Source of the DNA: Sutcliffiella horikoshii
GTDB taxonomy: Bacteria > Bacillota > Bacilli > Bacillales > Bacillaceae_I
Reading direction: 5' to 3'
Length of the DNA: 64,000 nucleotides
NCBI RefSeq assembly: GCF_021991925.1
Contig: NZ_RXZI01000003.1
Location: 479,088 to 543,087, forward strand
Part shown: piece by piece, positions 49,294 to 57,319 of the stretch
Layout of the letters: every line of letters begins with the position of its first letter
Position numbering within the stretch: the first letter of the stretch is position 1
Position numbers and translations under genes: made by a program
Notes under the pieces: model-generated
The model's database searches: none
What the model was told of the DNA's origin: nothing
The model's input: the letters and a program-made list of their open reading frames with translations, nothing else

Positions 49294-50592
49294 TTGCTTG
49301 ATATAATTTTGGCATCTTTGATTTTTTTACTTACATTAGTATTTGTTATCTGGCAGCCTAAGGGACTGTCCATTGGTTGGTCAGCTTGTGGGGGAGCGCT
49401 GTTAGCATTGCTCTTTGGAGTAGTCACCTTTACAGACGTAATTGATGTAACTGGCATTGTTTGGAATGCAACATTGACGTTTGTAGCTTTAATCATCATT
49501 TCCCTCATATTAGATGAAGTAGGTTTCTTTGAATGGTCTGCGCTTCATATGGCACGATTCGCAAAAGGAAGCGGAGTGAGGATGTTCATCTATATCACCT
49601 TGCTAGGAGCAGTAGTAGCTGCATTCTTTGCGAATGACGGAGCAGCACTTATCCTCACCCCGATTGTGCTGGCGATGGTAAGGAACTTGCAATTTAAAGA
49701 GAAAATGATCTTGCCATTTATCATGGCTAGTGGGTTCATTGCGGACACTACTTCATTACCATTAGTAGTAAGTAACCTGGTGAACATTGTGTCAGCTGAC
49801 TTCTTTGACATCGGGTTTGTGGAATATGCTTCACGGATGATTGTTCCGAACTTCTTCGCGCTAGGTGCAAGTATTGTGGTACTATACTTGTTTTTCCGTA
49901 AAAGCATCCCGGAAAATTATGATATGTCCGTATTGAAGGCGCCAAAAGAAGCGATTAAAGACGTGAAACTTTTCAACTTGTCATGGGTTGTACTTGCAGT
50001 CCTTCTTGTGGGGTACTTTGCAAGTGAATTTGCCGGCATACCTGTTTCATTCGTAGCAGCCTCTGTAGCTATCATTTTTCTCTTAATAAGCAGAAACAGC
50101 CCGGTAATTCACACGAAACAAATTTTGAAAGGTGCACCATGGGCAATCGTATTCTTCTCGATTGGAATGTACGTGGTGGTATATGGCCTAAGAAATGTAG
50201 GGTTGACGAGTGTTTTAACAGACGTCATCCAAATGGCAGCAGATGAAGGGCTTTTCGTTGCAACGATATCCATGGGATTCATTGCAGCAATCCTTTCGTC
50301 GTTTATGAACAACATGCCTACTGTCATGATTGATGCGCTAGCAATTAAAGATACCAATACCGATGGTGTAATACGCGAAGCGCTAATCTATGCCAATATC
50401 ATCGGATCCGACCTTGGACCAAAAATCACGCCAATCGGATCGTTGGCAACACTTCTATGGCTACATGTATTAAGCCTGAAAGGTGTAAAGATCAGTTGGG
50501 GATACTACTTCAAAGTAGGTATCATCCTAACCATCCCGACCTTATTCATCACGCTACTCGGCCTATACTTCTGGTTATTAATAATTGGTTAA
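49294..50592 (+). CDS. arsB: Arsenite efflux permease ArsB
   Basis: This 432-residue ArsB/NhaD family protein has 11-12 membrane helices. Family blocks include [36 protein letters not shown] and [13 protein letters not shown]. It exports As(OH)3, alone by proton antiport or energised by ArsA. The TTG start follows AGGGGGGAA. A palindromic repeat separates it from arsC. Confidence 0.95.
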   Translation: MLDIILASLIFLLTLVFVIWQPKGLSIGWSACGGALLALLFGVVTFTDVIDVTGIVWNATLTFVALIIISLILDEVGFFEWSALHMARFAKGSGVRMFIYITLLGAVVAAFFANDGAALILTPIVLAMVRNLQFKEKMILPFIMASGFIADTTSLPLVVSNLVNIVSADFFDIGFVEYASRMIVPNFFALGASIVVLYLFFRKSIPENYDMSVLKAPKEAIKDVKLFNLSWVVLAVLLVGYFASEFAGIPVSFVAASVAIIFLLISRNSPVIHTKQILKGAPWAIVFFSIGMYVVVYGLRNVGLTSVLTDVIQMAADEGLFVATISMGFIAAILSSFMNNMPTVMIDALAIKDTNTDGVIREALIYANIIGSDLGPKITPIGSLATLLWLHVLSLKGVKISWGYYFKVGIILTIPTLFITLLGLYFWLLIIG

Positions 50593-50610
50593 AAATATTA
50601 ATGTTGTTTC

Positions 50611-50738
50611 CCTGTTGATTGAAGTGCAGGGTGTGAGACTCCTGCGGGAGGTAGCGCTAGGTTGAGACCCCACAGCGAAGCGAGGAGGCTCAATCAGCGC
50701 CCCGCGGAAAGCGAGCACCCGGAACGCAAATCAACAGG
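50611..50738 (+). repeat. Palindromic intergenic repeat, copy 6 (inside the ars operon)
   Basis: Ends are CCTGTTGATT and AATCAACAGG. It has GGGTGTGAGACTCCTGCGGGAG, GAGACCCC, GAGGAGGCTCA and CCCCGCGGAAAGCGAGCACCC. It lies between arsB and arsC in the same orientation as copy 1, so it would fold in the operon mRNA. Confidence 0.85.
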
Positions 50739-50776
50739 AGTTTAAGCCAAAATACAAAATAAAGGAGTTTTTCAAC

Positions 50777-51196
50777 ATGACTAAAAAAACAATTTACTTC
50801 CTATGCACAGGTAACTCTTGCCGCAGTCAAATGGCTGAAGGCTGGGGGAAAAAATATTTAAATGACGAGTGGGACGTTTACTCTGCAGGTATCGAAGCAC
50901 ACGGAGTAAACCCAAATGCAGTAAAAGCAATGAATGAAGTAGACGTGGACATCACCAACCAAACTTCTGACACAATCGACCCTGAAATCCTGAACAAAGC
51001 AGATCTTGTCGTAACACTTTGCGGACATGCAGCAGATGTTTGCCCTGCAACACCTCCGAATAAAGAGAGAGTACACTGGGGCTTTGATGATCCTGCCAAG
51101 GCAGAAGGAACGGAAGAAGAGAAATGGAAGTTCTTCCAACGTGTACGTGACGAAATCGGCGACCGTATCAAGACGTTTAGTGAAACTGGAAAATAA
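50777..51196 (+). CDS. arsC: Arsenate reductase (thioredoxin-coupled)
   Basis: This 139-residue enzyme has a low-molecular-weight phosphatase-type fold. The P-loop is CTGNSCRS with Cys10 and Cys15, and the redox pair is Cys82 and Cys89 in [10 protein letters not shown]. It reduces arsenate to arsenite using thioredoxin, feeding ArsB. ATG follows AAAGGAG. Confidence 0.97.
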   Translation: MTKKTIYFLCTGNSCRSQMAEGWGKKYLNDEWDVYSAGIEAHGVNPNAVKAMNEVDVDITNQTSDTIDPEILNKADLVVTLCGHAADVCPATPPNKERVHWGFDDPAKAEGTEEEKWKFFQRVRDEIGDRIKTFSETGK

Positions 51197-51255
51197 TAAA
51201 ACTGGCCGAGCGAAATCTCGGCTATTTTTTCTATATGGGAAAGGGGAAATGAGTA

Positions 51256-51624
51256 ATGGCTAAAATTGAAATTTTTGATCCTGCAATGTGTTGTGCAACA
51301 GGAGTATGTGGACCAAGTGTAGACCCAGAATTGACAAGAGTGGCAAGCGCTGTATTTTCCTTGCAACAAAAAGGAATGGAAATTTTCCGCTATAATTTAG
51401 GCTCAGAGCCAGAACCGTTTGTAACGAATCAAAAGGTAAATGAATTATTGATGGAAAAGGGATCTGAATGCCTTCCGGTTGTTCTCGTTGATGGTGAAAT
51501 AAAGAAGCTGGCTGATTACCCTTCAAATGAGGAATTGGCTCAATGGACAGGTGTAAATGCAGAGGAATTGGCTCATGAAAAACCAAAAAAGAAACTCAAC
51601 ATCACACTAAACTCAATCAACTAG
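51256..51624 (+). CDS. arsD: Arsenic metallochaperone ArsD
   Basis: This 122-residue protein starts KIEIFDPAMCCATGVCG. Cys12, Cys13 and Cys18 are the As(III)-binding triad that delivers arsenite to ArsA. The lysine-rich C-terminus lacks the extra Cys pairs of the R773 protein. Upstream spacing to arsC is 59 bases, and it is followed by arsA after 12 bases. The Shine-Dalgarno sequence is AAGGGGAAATGAG. Confidence 0.95.
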   Translation: MAKIEIFDPAMCCATGVCGPSVDPELTRVASAVFSLQQKGMEIFRYNLGSEPEPFVTNQKVNELLMEKGSECLPVVLVDGEIKKLADYPSNEELAQWTGVNAEELAHEKPKKKLNITLNSIN

Positions 51625-51636
51625 GAGGGTGGCTTA

Positions 51637-53376
51637 ATGCTCCCAACATTCCAACCGACAACAAATATACAAACACCATATCTATTTTTTACAGGTAAAG
51701 GTGGGGTTGGTAAAACTTCCACAGCATGTGCCACTTCCATTGCTCTTGCCAAAGAAGGCAAGAGGGTATTAATAGTCAGCACAGATCCAGCCTCCAATCT
51801 ACAAGATGTGTTTGAAACGGAATTGACGAACGATATTTCGGAAGTACCAGGTGTAAAAGGACTTTTCGCCTGCAATCTTGATCCAGAGGAAGCGGCGAGA
51901 GATTACAGAGAAAGTGTGATTGGTCCCTATAAAGGGAAACTCCCTGAATCGGTATTGCTAACGATGGAAGAACAATTATCAGGAGCATGTACGGTTGAGA
52001 TTGCAGCCTTTGACCAATTCTCCACTTTACTAACAAAAAAAGAGATTACTGGGCAATATGATGTGATTGTTTTTGATACAGCTCCAACCGGGCATACACT
52101 TAGGCTACTCTCCCTGCCTTCTGCGTGGACCAATTTCCTGGAAGAGAGCACGCACGGAGCTTCCTGTTTAGGACCACTTTCCGGACTTGGGGCCAAAAAG
52201 GAACTGTATGAACAAACGGTGCAGGCATTGTCTGATCCCTCGCAAACTCAGTTGCTCCTGGTAACAAGACCTGATGAATCGCCAATCATGGAAGCTGCGC
52301 GTGCCTCTGTGGAGTTGCGTGAAATTGGCCTTCATAATCAGCAGCTTATTGTCAATGGGCTAATGGAGAAGCCAGTAATGAACGATGAGGTATCCTTGGC
52401 TTTTTACGATAAGCAACAGAAAGCGATGGAAGTTGCCATAAGTACATTTGACGATATTCCCATGACTTATCTTCCTTATATCTCGTATTCCTTAACGGGT
52501 ATCAGTCCGTTAAAGGCATGGTTTAACGGAGAAACGTTACAAGTTGAGCAAACAAGTCATGTAAACCCTGACATAATTACGGAACTTGCCGATTTTAATC
52601 AAGTGGTAAGTGATGTTATAAACCATAATCTTCGTGTAATATTTACCATGGGGAAGGGTGGCGTTGGTAAAACAACGCTCGCAGCCAAACTGGCAATGAA
52701 GCTTGCAGAAAAAGATGTGAAAGTCCATCTCACGACAACGGATCCTGCTGCGCATTTGGAGCATGCCTTAAAAGATAAAAGGAATGCCCATTTAACTATT
52801 AGTAAGGTGGACCCTAAGGCAGAAGTAGAATCATATAAAAAGCATGTTTTGGAACAATCGGCAGTGGGGCTAAGCGAGGAGCAAGTTGCATACCTTGAGG
52901 AAGATTTAAACTCACCTTGTACTGAAGAGATAGCAGTATTCCAGAAATTTGCCAAGATAGTTGGTCAGGCCGATGAGGAAGTGGTCATCATCGATACTGC
53001 GCCTACAGGCCATACATTGCTACTGCTTGACGCAGCTCAGTCATACCAAAAGGAATTATTACGTTCAACGGGTGAGGTGCCAAAAGAAGTACAAAATCTG
53101 CTTCCACGCCTTCGTAATGCCGATGAAACAGCAGTACTTATCGTTACCTTGCCGGAAGCAACCCCTGTTCTAGAGGCGGAAAGATTACATGCTGACCTTG
53201 AGCGTGCTTTCATAACCCCGCGTTGGTGGATCATCAACCAGAGTTTTGCTAATACAGAAACAACAGACCAAGTTTTATCAGGTAGAGGGAAACATGAACT
53301 ACCCTGGATACAAAGGGTAAAGACCACGAAAGAAAAGTGCGCCATTCTGCCATGGGAAAAAGAGAACCTGTTGTAA
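51637..53376 (+). CDS. arsA: Arsenical pump-driving ATPase ArsA
   Basis: This 579-residue protein has two homologous halves. P-loops GKGGVGKTS (A1) and GKGGVGKTT (A2) and two signal-transduction DTAPTGHTL motifs are present. The metalloid-site cysteines are kept at residues 118, 177 and 428 (GACTVE, ASCLGP, SPCTEE). It energises ArsB and accepts arsenite from ArsD. ATG follows TAGGAGGGTGG. Confidence 0.96.
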   Translation: MLPTFQPTTNIQTPYLFFTGKGGVGKTSTACATSIALAKEGKRVLIVSTDPASNLQDVFETELTNDISEVPGVKGLFACNLDPEEAARDYRESVIGPYKGKLPESVLLTMEEQLSGACTVEIAAFDQFSTLLTKKEITGQYDVIVFDTAPTGHTLRLLSLPSAWTNFLEESTHGASCLGPLSGLGAKKELYEQTVQALSDPSQTQLLLVTRPDESPIMEAARASVELREIGLHNQQLIVNGLMEKPVMNDEVSLAFYDKQQKAMEVAISTFDDIPMTYLPYISYSLTGISPLKAWFNGETLQVEQTSHVNPDIITELADFNQVVSDVINHNLRVIFTMGKGGVGKTTLAAKLAMKLAEKDVKVHLTTTDPAAHLEHALKDKRNAHLTISKVDPKAEVESYKKHVLEQSAVGLSEEQVAYLEEDLNSPCTEEIAVFQKFAKIVGQADEEVVIIDTAPTGHTLLLLDAAQSYQKELLRSTGEVPKEVQNLLPRLRNADETAVLIVTLPEATPVLEAERLHADLERAFITPRWWIINQSFANTETTDQVLSGRGKHELPWIQRVKTTKEKCAILPWEKENLL

Positions 53377-53389
53377 GGAGTGAATGAAA

Positions 53390-53842
53390 ATGACTAATGA
53401 AAAAAACTATCAATCATTATTGGAAAATGTCTTTATTGGCGGTGCCGATCAAGCGAGAGAGGCACATACAAATGAAGGCTTGGATGTTATTATAGACTTG
53501 CGGGCTGAAACGGTTAATGTGGAAGACAACCTTCCTAGAATTCATATGCCAATAGTGGATGATGCTTCACAACAGGACGAATCGGTGAAGGCAGCTATTG
53601 AATATGTAGTACAAGCTCAACAAGAAGGAAAGAAAGTATACTTCCATTGCTCTGGAGGGCGTAACAGAACCGGGACCGTTGCGATGGGTACCCTTCTTCA
53701 CTTAGGGAAAGCTACTACTGTGGAAGAAGCAGAAAGGCTAGCAACTTCCATCCGTCCTGCCATTAATGTGAAGCCCGAATTAAAAGAAGTGCTGCAAAAC
53801 ATGTACGAAAAAACAAAGATTGAAATGAGCAAAAAAAATTAA
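53390..53842 (+). CDS. Tyrosine/dual-specificity phosphatase-like protein in the ars operon
   Basis: This 150-residue protein has a PTP-loop HCSGGRNRTG (CX5R) near residue 88 and an upstream aspartate (VDDASQQDE) that could be the general acid. It is a cysteine-based phosphatase fold unrelated to ArsC. ATG 53384 is too near the Shine-Dalgarno sequence. ATG 53390 is nine bases after AAGGAG. It is spaced 13 bases from arsA, so it is operonic. Whether it acts on phosphotyrosine, or on arsenate as a reductase, cannot be told here. Confidence 0.85.
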   Translation: MTNEKNYQSLLENVFIGGADQAREAHTNEGLDVIIDLRAETVNVEDNLPRIHMPIVDDASQQDESVKAAIEYVVQAQQEGKKVYFHCSGGRNRTGTVAMGTLLHLGKATTVEEAERLATSIRPAINVKPELKEVLQNMYEKTKIEMSKKN

Positions 53843-53863
53843 TAACAAGGCAGGTGACTGGCC

Positions 53864-54151
53864 GTGAAGGTTTCAAACGAAGCAAGAGACGTACTGACTG
53901 ATATCCTGCGTGAAAACGGGGCAAGCAACATACGTGTTTACTTTGCAGGCTGGGGCTGAGGAAGCCCACAATTAGGATTGTCTCTGGATGAGGCAAAAGC
54001 AGAAGATAAAGTGGAAACATTAAATACAATAAAAGTGGCAATCGATCCGAAAATCGAAAGCATGACAACGGACCTTGTTTTGGATGTTCAGGAAACACCA
54101 CAAGGGAAAGGGCTAGTGCTGTTGGGAATGAAGGATAGTGATTGTTGTTAA
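53864..54151 (+). CDS. HesB-like protein with in-frame TGA (candidate selenoprotein)
   Basis: GTG with AGGTGA upstream opens a 95-residue HesB/IscA-like reading frame: 31 codons, TGA at 53957-53959, then 63 more sense codons to TAA. The protein reads RVYFAGWG, then the TGA, then GSPQLGLSLDEAKAED, and ends DSDCC. Cys homologues of this family have Cys at the TGA position. A short hairpin (ACAAT / ATTGT, loop TAGG) starts nine bases after the TGA, with its loop at +14 to +17 as expected for a bacterial SECIS. Selenocysteine is the attractive reading. A nonsense mutation is the alternative. It lies 21 bases after the phosphatase gene, last in the ars operon. Confidence 0.75.
53957..53985 (+). 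promoter_or_regulatory. Candidate bacterial SECIS hairpin
   Basis: After TGA (53957-53959), ACAAT at 53968-53972 pairs with ATTGT at 53977-53981 and exposes the loop TAGG with guanosines, about 14-17 bases past the TGA. The stem is short. Outer pairing is weak, so the call depends on the rest of the Sec machinery being present in the genome. Confidence 0.4.
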
Positions 54152-54160
54152 GTTAAAAGG

Positions 54161-54195
54161 AAGAGTAAGCTAAAGTTGAGCTTGCTCTTTTTTTC
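54161..54195 (+). terminator. Terminator of the ars operon
   Basis: AAGAGTAAGCT and AGCTTGCTCTT pair, followed by TTTTTTC. Confidence 0.88.
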
Positions 54196-54261
54196 GTAAA
54201 TAATATAAATAAGTTAATACTATGTGTAAAGATAAATGAAAGTGAGAAAGGTGTTGCCAAT

Positions 54262-55305
54262 ATGAAGGCGGTCCAAGTTACCGGATATGGAAATGTTGAT
54301 ATGTTGGAATTAGTAGACATTCCAATACCTGAACCCAAAGACAAGGAAGTACTTGTTAAGGTGAAAGCCTGTGCAATAAATAATACAGAAATATGGATGA
54401 GAGAAGGGGCATACGGTACCGGTTCTAAGTCCGGCTGGAAGCCAGAAGGTGTACAATTTCCACGTACACCTGGATCTGACATAACGGGAAAAATTGTAAA
54501 AATCGGAAGTCAGGTTGAAGAATCGATGATTGGAAAAGATGTTGTTTTATTCCCGTTTACGTCCAGTGGAGAAGAAGGTAAGGAACATATTTCGCAAGAC
54601 ATGTCTTTTATAGGATCGGAATATGACGGTGGATATGCGGAATACGTCGTGTGGCCTGCTGAGCTATGTTTAAATATGCCGCTTCCAAGTTATACGGAAA
54701 GTGCAGTTTTTTCAGTAAGTGGATTAACTGCATGGCATATGGTCAATCAGATTCACATTCAACCTGGCGAAACTGTGATGGTAACAGGGGCTAATGGTGG
54801 CGTAGGGTCCTTAAATGTACAAATTGCCTCAAAAGTTTTCGGTGCGAAGGTCATTGCAATCGTAGGGGACCTAAGCGGAGAGGAAAGAATAAAGGAATTA
54901 GGTGCGACACACGTTTTATCCTATAAATCCGATAATCTTTCTGAAGAAATATTAAAAGTCAATGAAGGGCCGATAGATTCTGTATTAGATGTAGTAGGAG
55001 ATGCTTTATTTTCTACATCCCTTCAAGTGTTGAAAAATGGAGGGAAGTTTTGTATATCAGGCTCTGCTGGTGGCCAGAAGACAAATCTTGACTTTAGAAC
55101 ACTTTATCTTAAACACATCACCATGTATGGATCTGTCTTGGGAACGAGAGAAGAATTTAAAGATATGCTGCAGGCGATAGCGGAAGGTAAAATAAAACCT
55201 GTCATTGATAAAACATTTCCGTTAGAAAAAGCTAGGGAAGCCCAGACTTACTTCAAAGAAAAGGGGAAGTTAGGGAAAATTGTGTTATTGCCGGAAGAAG
55301 AATAA
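54262..55305 (+). CDS. Zinc-binding-type / quinone oxidoreductase-like dehydrogenase (MDR family)
   Basis: This 347-residue medium-chain dehydrogenase/reductase has a GroES-like N-terminal half (GYGNVDMLELVDIPIPEP) and a Rossmann half with VMVTGANGGVGSLNVQIA near residue 172. Structural zinc cysteines are not evident, so it resembles the zinc-independent QOR branch. It probably reduces quinones or enones with NAD(P)H. Substrate unknown. ATG follows AAAGGTG. It stands between the ars operon and marR without an obvious partner. Confidence 0.85.
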   Translation: MKAVQVTGYGNVDMLELVDIPIPEPKDKEVLVKVKACAINNTEIWMREGAYGTGSKSGWKPEGVQFPRTPGSDITGKIVKIGSQVEESMIGKDVVLFPFTSSGEEGKEHISQDMSFIGSEYDGGYAEYVVWPAELCLNMPLPSYTESAVFSVSGLTAWHMVNQIHIQPGETVMVTGANGGVGSLNVQIASKVFGAKVIAIVGDLSGEERIKELGATHVLSYKSDNLSEEILKVNEGPIDSVLDVVGDALFSTSLQVLKNGGKFCISGSAGGQKTNLDFRTLYLKHITMYGSVLGTREEFKDMLQAIAEGKIKPVIDKTFPLEKAREAQTYFKEKGKLGKIVLLPEEE

Positions 55306-55365
55306 TCAATCCTTTTCAGAATCAATTTATGCATTGGCGCTAGGAATATTTATTTTATAAATTAG

Positions 55366-55393
55366 TTGCAAAATGCAAATAAAAAACTATAAT
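55366..55393 (+). promoter_or_regulatory. Promoter and palindromic operator of the MarR gene
   Basis: TTGCA-AAA-TGCAA (55366-55378) is an inverted repeat. Its first six bases double as a -35 box 16 bases from TATAAT at 55388. Placement predicts autorepression. The same sequence recurs at 55899. Confidence 0.7.
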
Positions 55394-55413
55394 AAAAGTA
55401 AGAGGTGAAAATA

Positions 55414-55860
55414 ATGGAAGATGTTAGAGCGATCCTTCAGATTACGATGCGAAGGTTTGGTATGTTAAATAAAAACTGCTGCTCGGTTGATGATCAGGAC
55501 GTGTCTCAAGTGCAAAGCCATATTCTTTACGAACTAGCCAGAATAGAAAGACCTTCCATGCAACAAGTGGCGGAAACTATCGGGATGGATATCACGACAT
55601 TCAGCAGGCAGATTCAAACCTTGGTAAAAATGGAACTGGTGGAAAAAAGACAATCCAGGGAAGACAAAAGAATGTATCATTTATATCTCACTGAAAAAGG
55701 TGAAAAATTGGAAGCTGAAATCAATCAACAAATGCTTCATTACTTAACAAATATTTTTTCTAATTTAAGCGAAAAAGAAAGCGATGAGGTAGTAGATTCT
55801 TTAAAGATATTGAATGCAGCGATGAGTAAAAGTAGTATGTGTTGTAAGCCGTTATATTGA
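55414..55860 (+). CDS. MarR family transcriptional regulator
   Basis: This 148-residue winged-helix regulator contains QQVAETIGMDITTFSRQIQTLVKMELVEKRQSREDKR. Two vicinal Cys pairs, NCCSV near residue 20 and MCCKPLY at the extreme C-terminus, suggest a thiol-reactive metal or metalloid sensor. ATG 55414 follows AGAGGTGA. GTG 55405 is also in frame but overlaps the Shine-Dalgarno sequence. It likely controls itself and the permease gene through the shared operator. Confidence 0.88.
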   Translation: MEDVRAILQITMRRFGMLNKNCCSVDDQDVSQVQSHILYELARIERPSMQQVAETIGMDITTFSRQIQTLVKMELVEKRQSREDKRMYHLYLTEKGEKLEAEINQQMLHYLTNIFSNLSEKESDEVVDSLKILNAAMSKSSMCCKPLY

Positions 55861-55887
55861 GCAAGTTTCAACGCTTGCTTTTTTTAA
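55860..55887 (+). terminator. Terminator after the MarR gene
   Basis: AGCAAG and CTTGCT pair around eight bases, followed by TTTTTTT. Confidence 0.75.
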
Positions 55888-55898
55888 AGAAATAATAC

Positions 55899-55911
55899 TT
55901 GCAAAATGCAA
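55899..55911 (+). promoter_or_regulatory. Second copy of the MarR-type operator
   Basis: TTGCA-AAA-TGCAA, identical to 55366-55378 together with the following ATAAAAAA, lies 24 bases before the permease start. No good -10 follows at the right distance. Confidence 0.6.
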
Positions 55912-55934
55912 ATAAAAAATAGGAGTGATCTTTT

Positions 55935-56796
55935 ATGTGGAAAGAAGTAATTACAAGTTTTTTGTACATTGCAATCGAGTTAACCGTTTTATTCGTTCTT
56001 ATTACCTTTCTGGTTTCCATTATCCAATCTATTGTTCCATTTCATAAAATGGAGAAGAGGTTAAACAAAGGGAATGCGCTTATAAGTATTTGCTGTTTTG
56101 TTCGCTTTTATTACACCGTTCTGCTCCTGTTCCACTATCCCAATGGTGGTCACCTTGTTAAGAAAGAAAATTCCCTTTGGTATTGTAATGGTTTTTCTTT
56201 TTGCATCACCTGTACTGGATCCGACCATCCTAACTATCATGACAGCATTGCTAGGATGGAAAGTGGCCCTTATCTATACAGTTACAACGATAGCTCTTTC
56301 TATAATAATTGGGTTGTCATTAGGTAAATTAGGTTTTGAGAAGCAATTGAAAAATGTATTGCTGAAAAACTATCAGCCGGAAAGCAAAGGATTCAATCTG
56401 AAACAATCAGTAGCAGAAACACTTACGCTTATGAAAACCGTTTATCCTTTCTTATTAATCGGCGCTGCTATCGGTGCGCTGATTCACGGAGCTGTACCAA
56501 CATCCTTTATCACACAGTATCTTGGAGGAGATAATTGGTGGCTCGTACCCATTGCGGCAATCATCGGGATTCCACTATACATTAGACTTTCGACCATGAT
56601 TCCCATTTCTCAAATGATGATTGCCAAAGGAATGGCGTTAGGACCTGTGATGGCATTGTTGATTAGTTCTGCAGGGGCTAGTCTTCCTGAAGTAGCATTA
56701 TTGAACAGTATCTTTAAAAGGAAATTGGTTGCAGCTTTTGTAGTTTCGGTGATAAGCATGTCTACGATTTCGGGGTTTTTGTTTTATCTTATATAA
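55935..56796 (+). pseudogene. ArsP/YraQ-type permease, frameshifted
   Basis: The reading frame from ATG 55935 (MWKEVITSFLYIAIELTVLF) loses homology near residue 52. The expected continuation FAFITPFCSCSTIPMVV, with the conserved CSCS motif of DUF318 permeases, is read in the +1 frame to 56796. Removing one T from the TTT at 56089-56091 restores one frame of about 286 residues with eight helices. DUF318 proteins include ArsP, which exports methylated or aromatic arsenicals. A real one-base insertion, sequencing error or slippage are all possible. Confidence 0.8.
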
Positions 56797-56821
56797 TACG
56801 TGTTTAATGACGGAGGATGAG

Positions 56822-56858
56822 CAGATTGGCTTAAATGTGCCAATCTTCTTTTTTTTAG
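56822..56858 (+). terminator. Terminator after the permease
   Basis: AGATTGGC and GCCAATCT pair around eight bases, followed by TCTTTTTTTT. Confidence 0.85.
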
Positions 56859-56868
56859 ATTTGATGTG

Positions 56869-56898
56869 TTGACTATTTCCTTTGATATCGCATATACT
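56869..56898 (+). promoter_or_regulatory. Promoter of cadC-cadA
   Basis: TTGACT at 56869 and TATACT at 56893 are spaced 18 bases apart. The operator follows immediately. Confidence 0.7.
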
Positions 56899-56900
56899 AA

Positions 56901-56922
56901 TATTCAAATGAACGTTTGAATA
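56901..56922 (+). promoter_or_regulatory. CadC/SmtB-type operator
   Basis: TATTCAAA and TTTGAATA form an 8 bp inverted repeat with six bases between. It is the classic ArsR/SmtB-family operator and sits over the transcription start. Confidence 0.85.
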
Positions 56923-56938
56923 TAAAGGGGAGCTTTCT

Positions 56939-57319
56939 GTGTCGACAAAATCCAATATCATAAAATGTCAGGACGACTGTGCAGATGAAATAAAAGTGAA
57001 TGAAGTGAAAGAGCAAATAGATGATTTGATGACGAATGATGTTGCGAAGATATATCGTGCCTTATCCGACCCAACCAGATTAAAGATAGCACAGGCCCTG
57101 AATATTGCGGTGGAGCTTTGTGTTCATGATGTTGCCACCATTACAGAATCGACTGTTGCAACAGCCTCCCACCATTTAAGGCTATTACGGGACCTGGGAC
57201 TGGCGAAGTTCAGAAAAGAAGGGAAACTAGTCTATTATTCATTAGATGATGACCACGTCAGGCAATTGATTGATATCGCCTTTACCCATCAAAAAGAGGT
57301 GAAGCATCGTGGAAAATAA
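56939..57319 (+). CDS. cadC: CadC-like ArsR/SmtB metal-responsive repressor
   Basis: This 126-residue repressor has an N-terminal Cys pair (KCQDDC, residues 9 and 13) and ELCVHDVA in the DNA-binding region, the CadC metal site with His in place of the second Cys. The recognition region is [17 protein letters not shown]. It senses Cd, Pb or Zn and represses cadA. The GTG start follows AAGGGGAG. The end overlaps cadA by 11 bases. Confidence 0.92.
   Translation: MSTKSNIIKCQDDCADEIKVNEVKEQIDDLMTNDVAKIYRALSDPTRLKIAQALNIAVELCVHDVATITESTVATASHHLRLLRDLGLAKFRKEGKLVYYSLDDDHVRQLIDIAFTHQKEVKHRGK

Noticed and set aside
53763..54101. 112-residue minus-strand ORF over the HesB-like gene
   Set aside because: It is antisense to a coding region whose plus-strand frame shows family similarity. 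No ribosome binding site.
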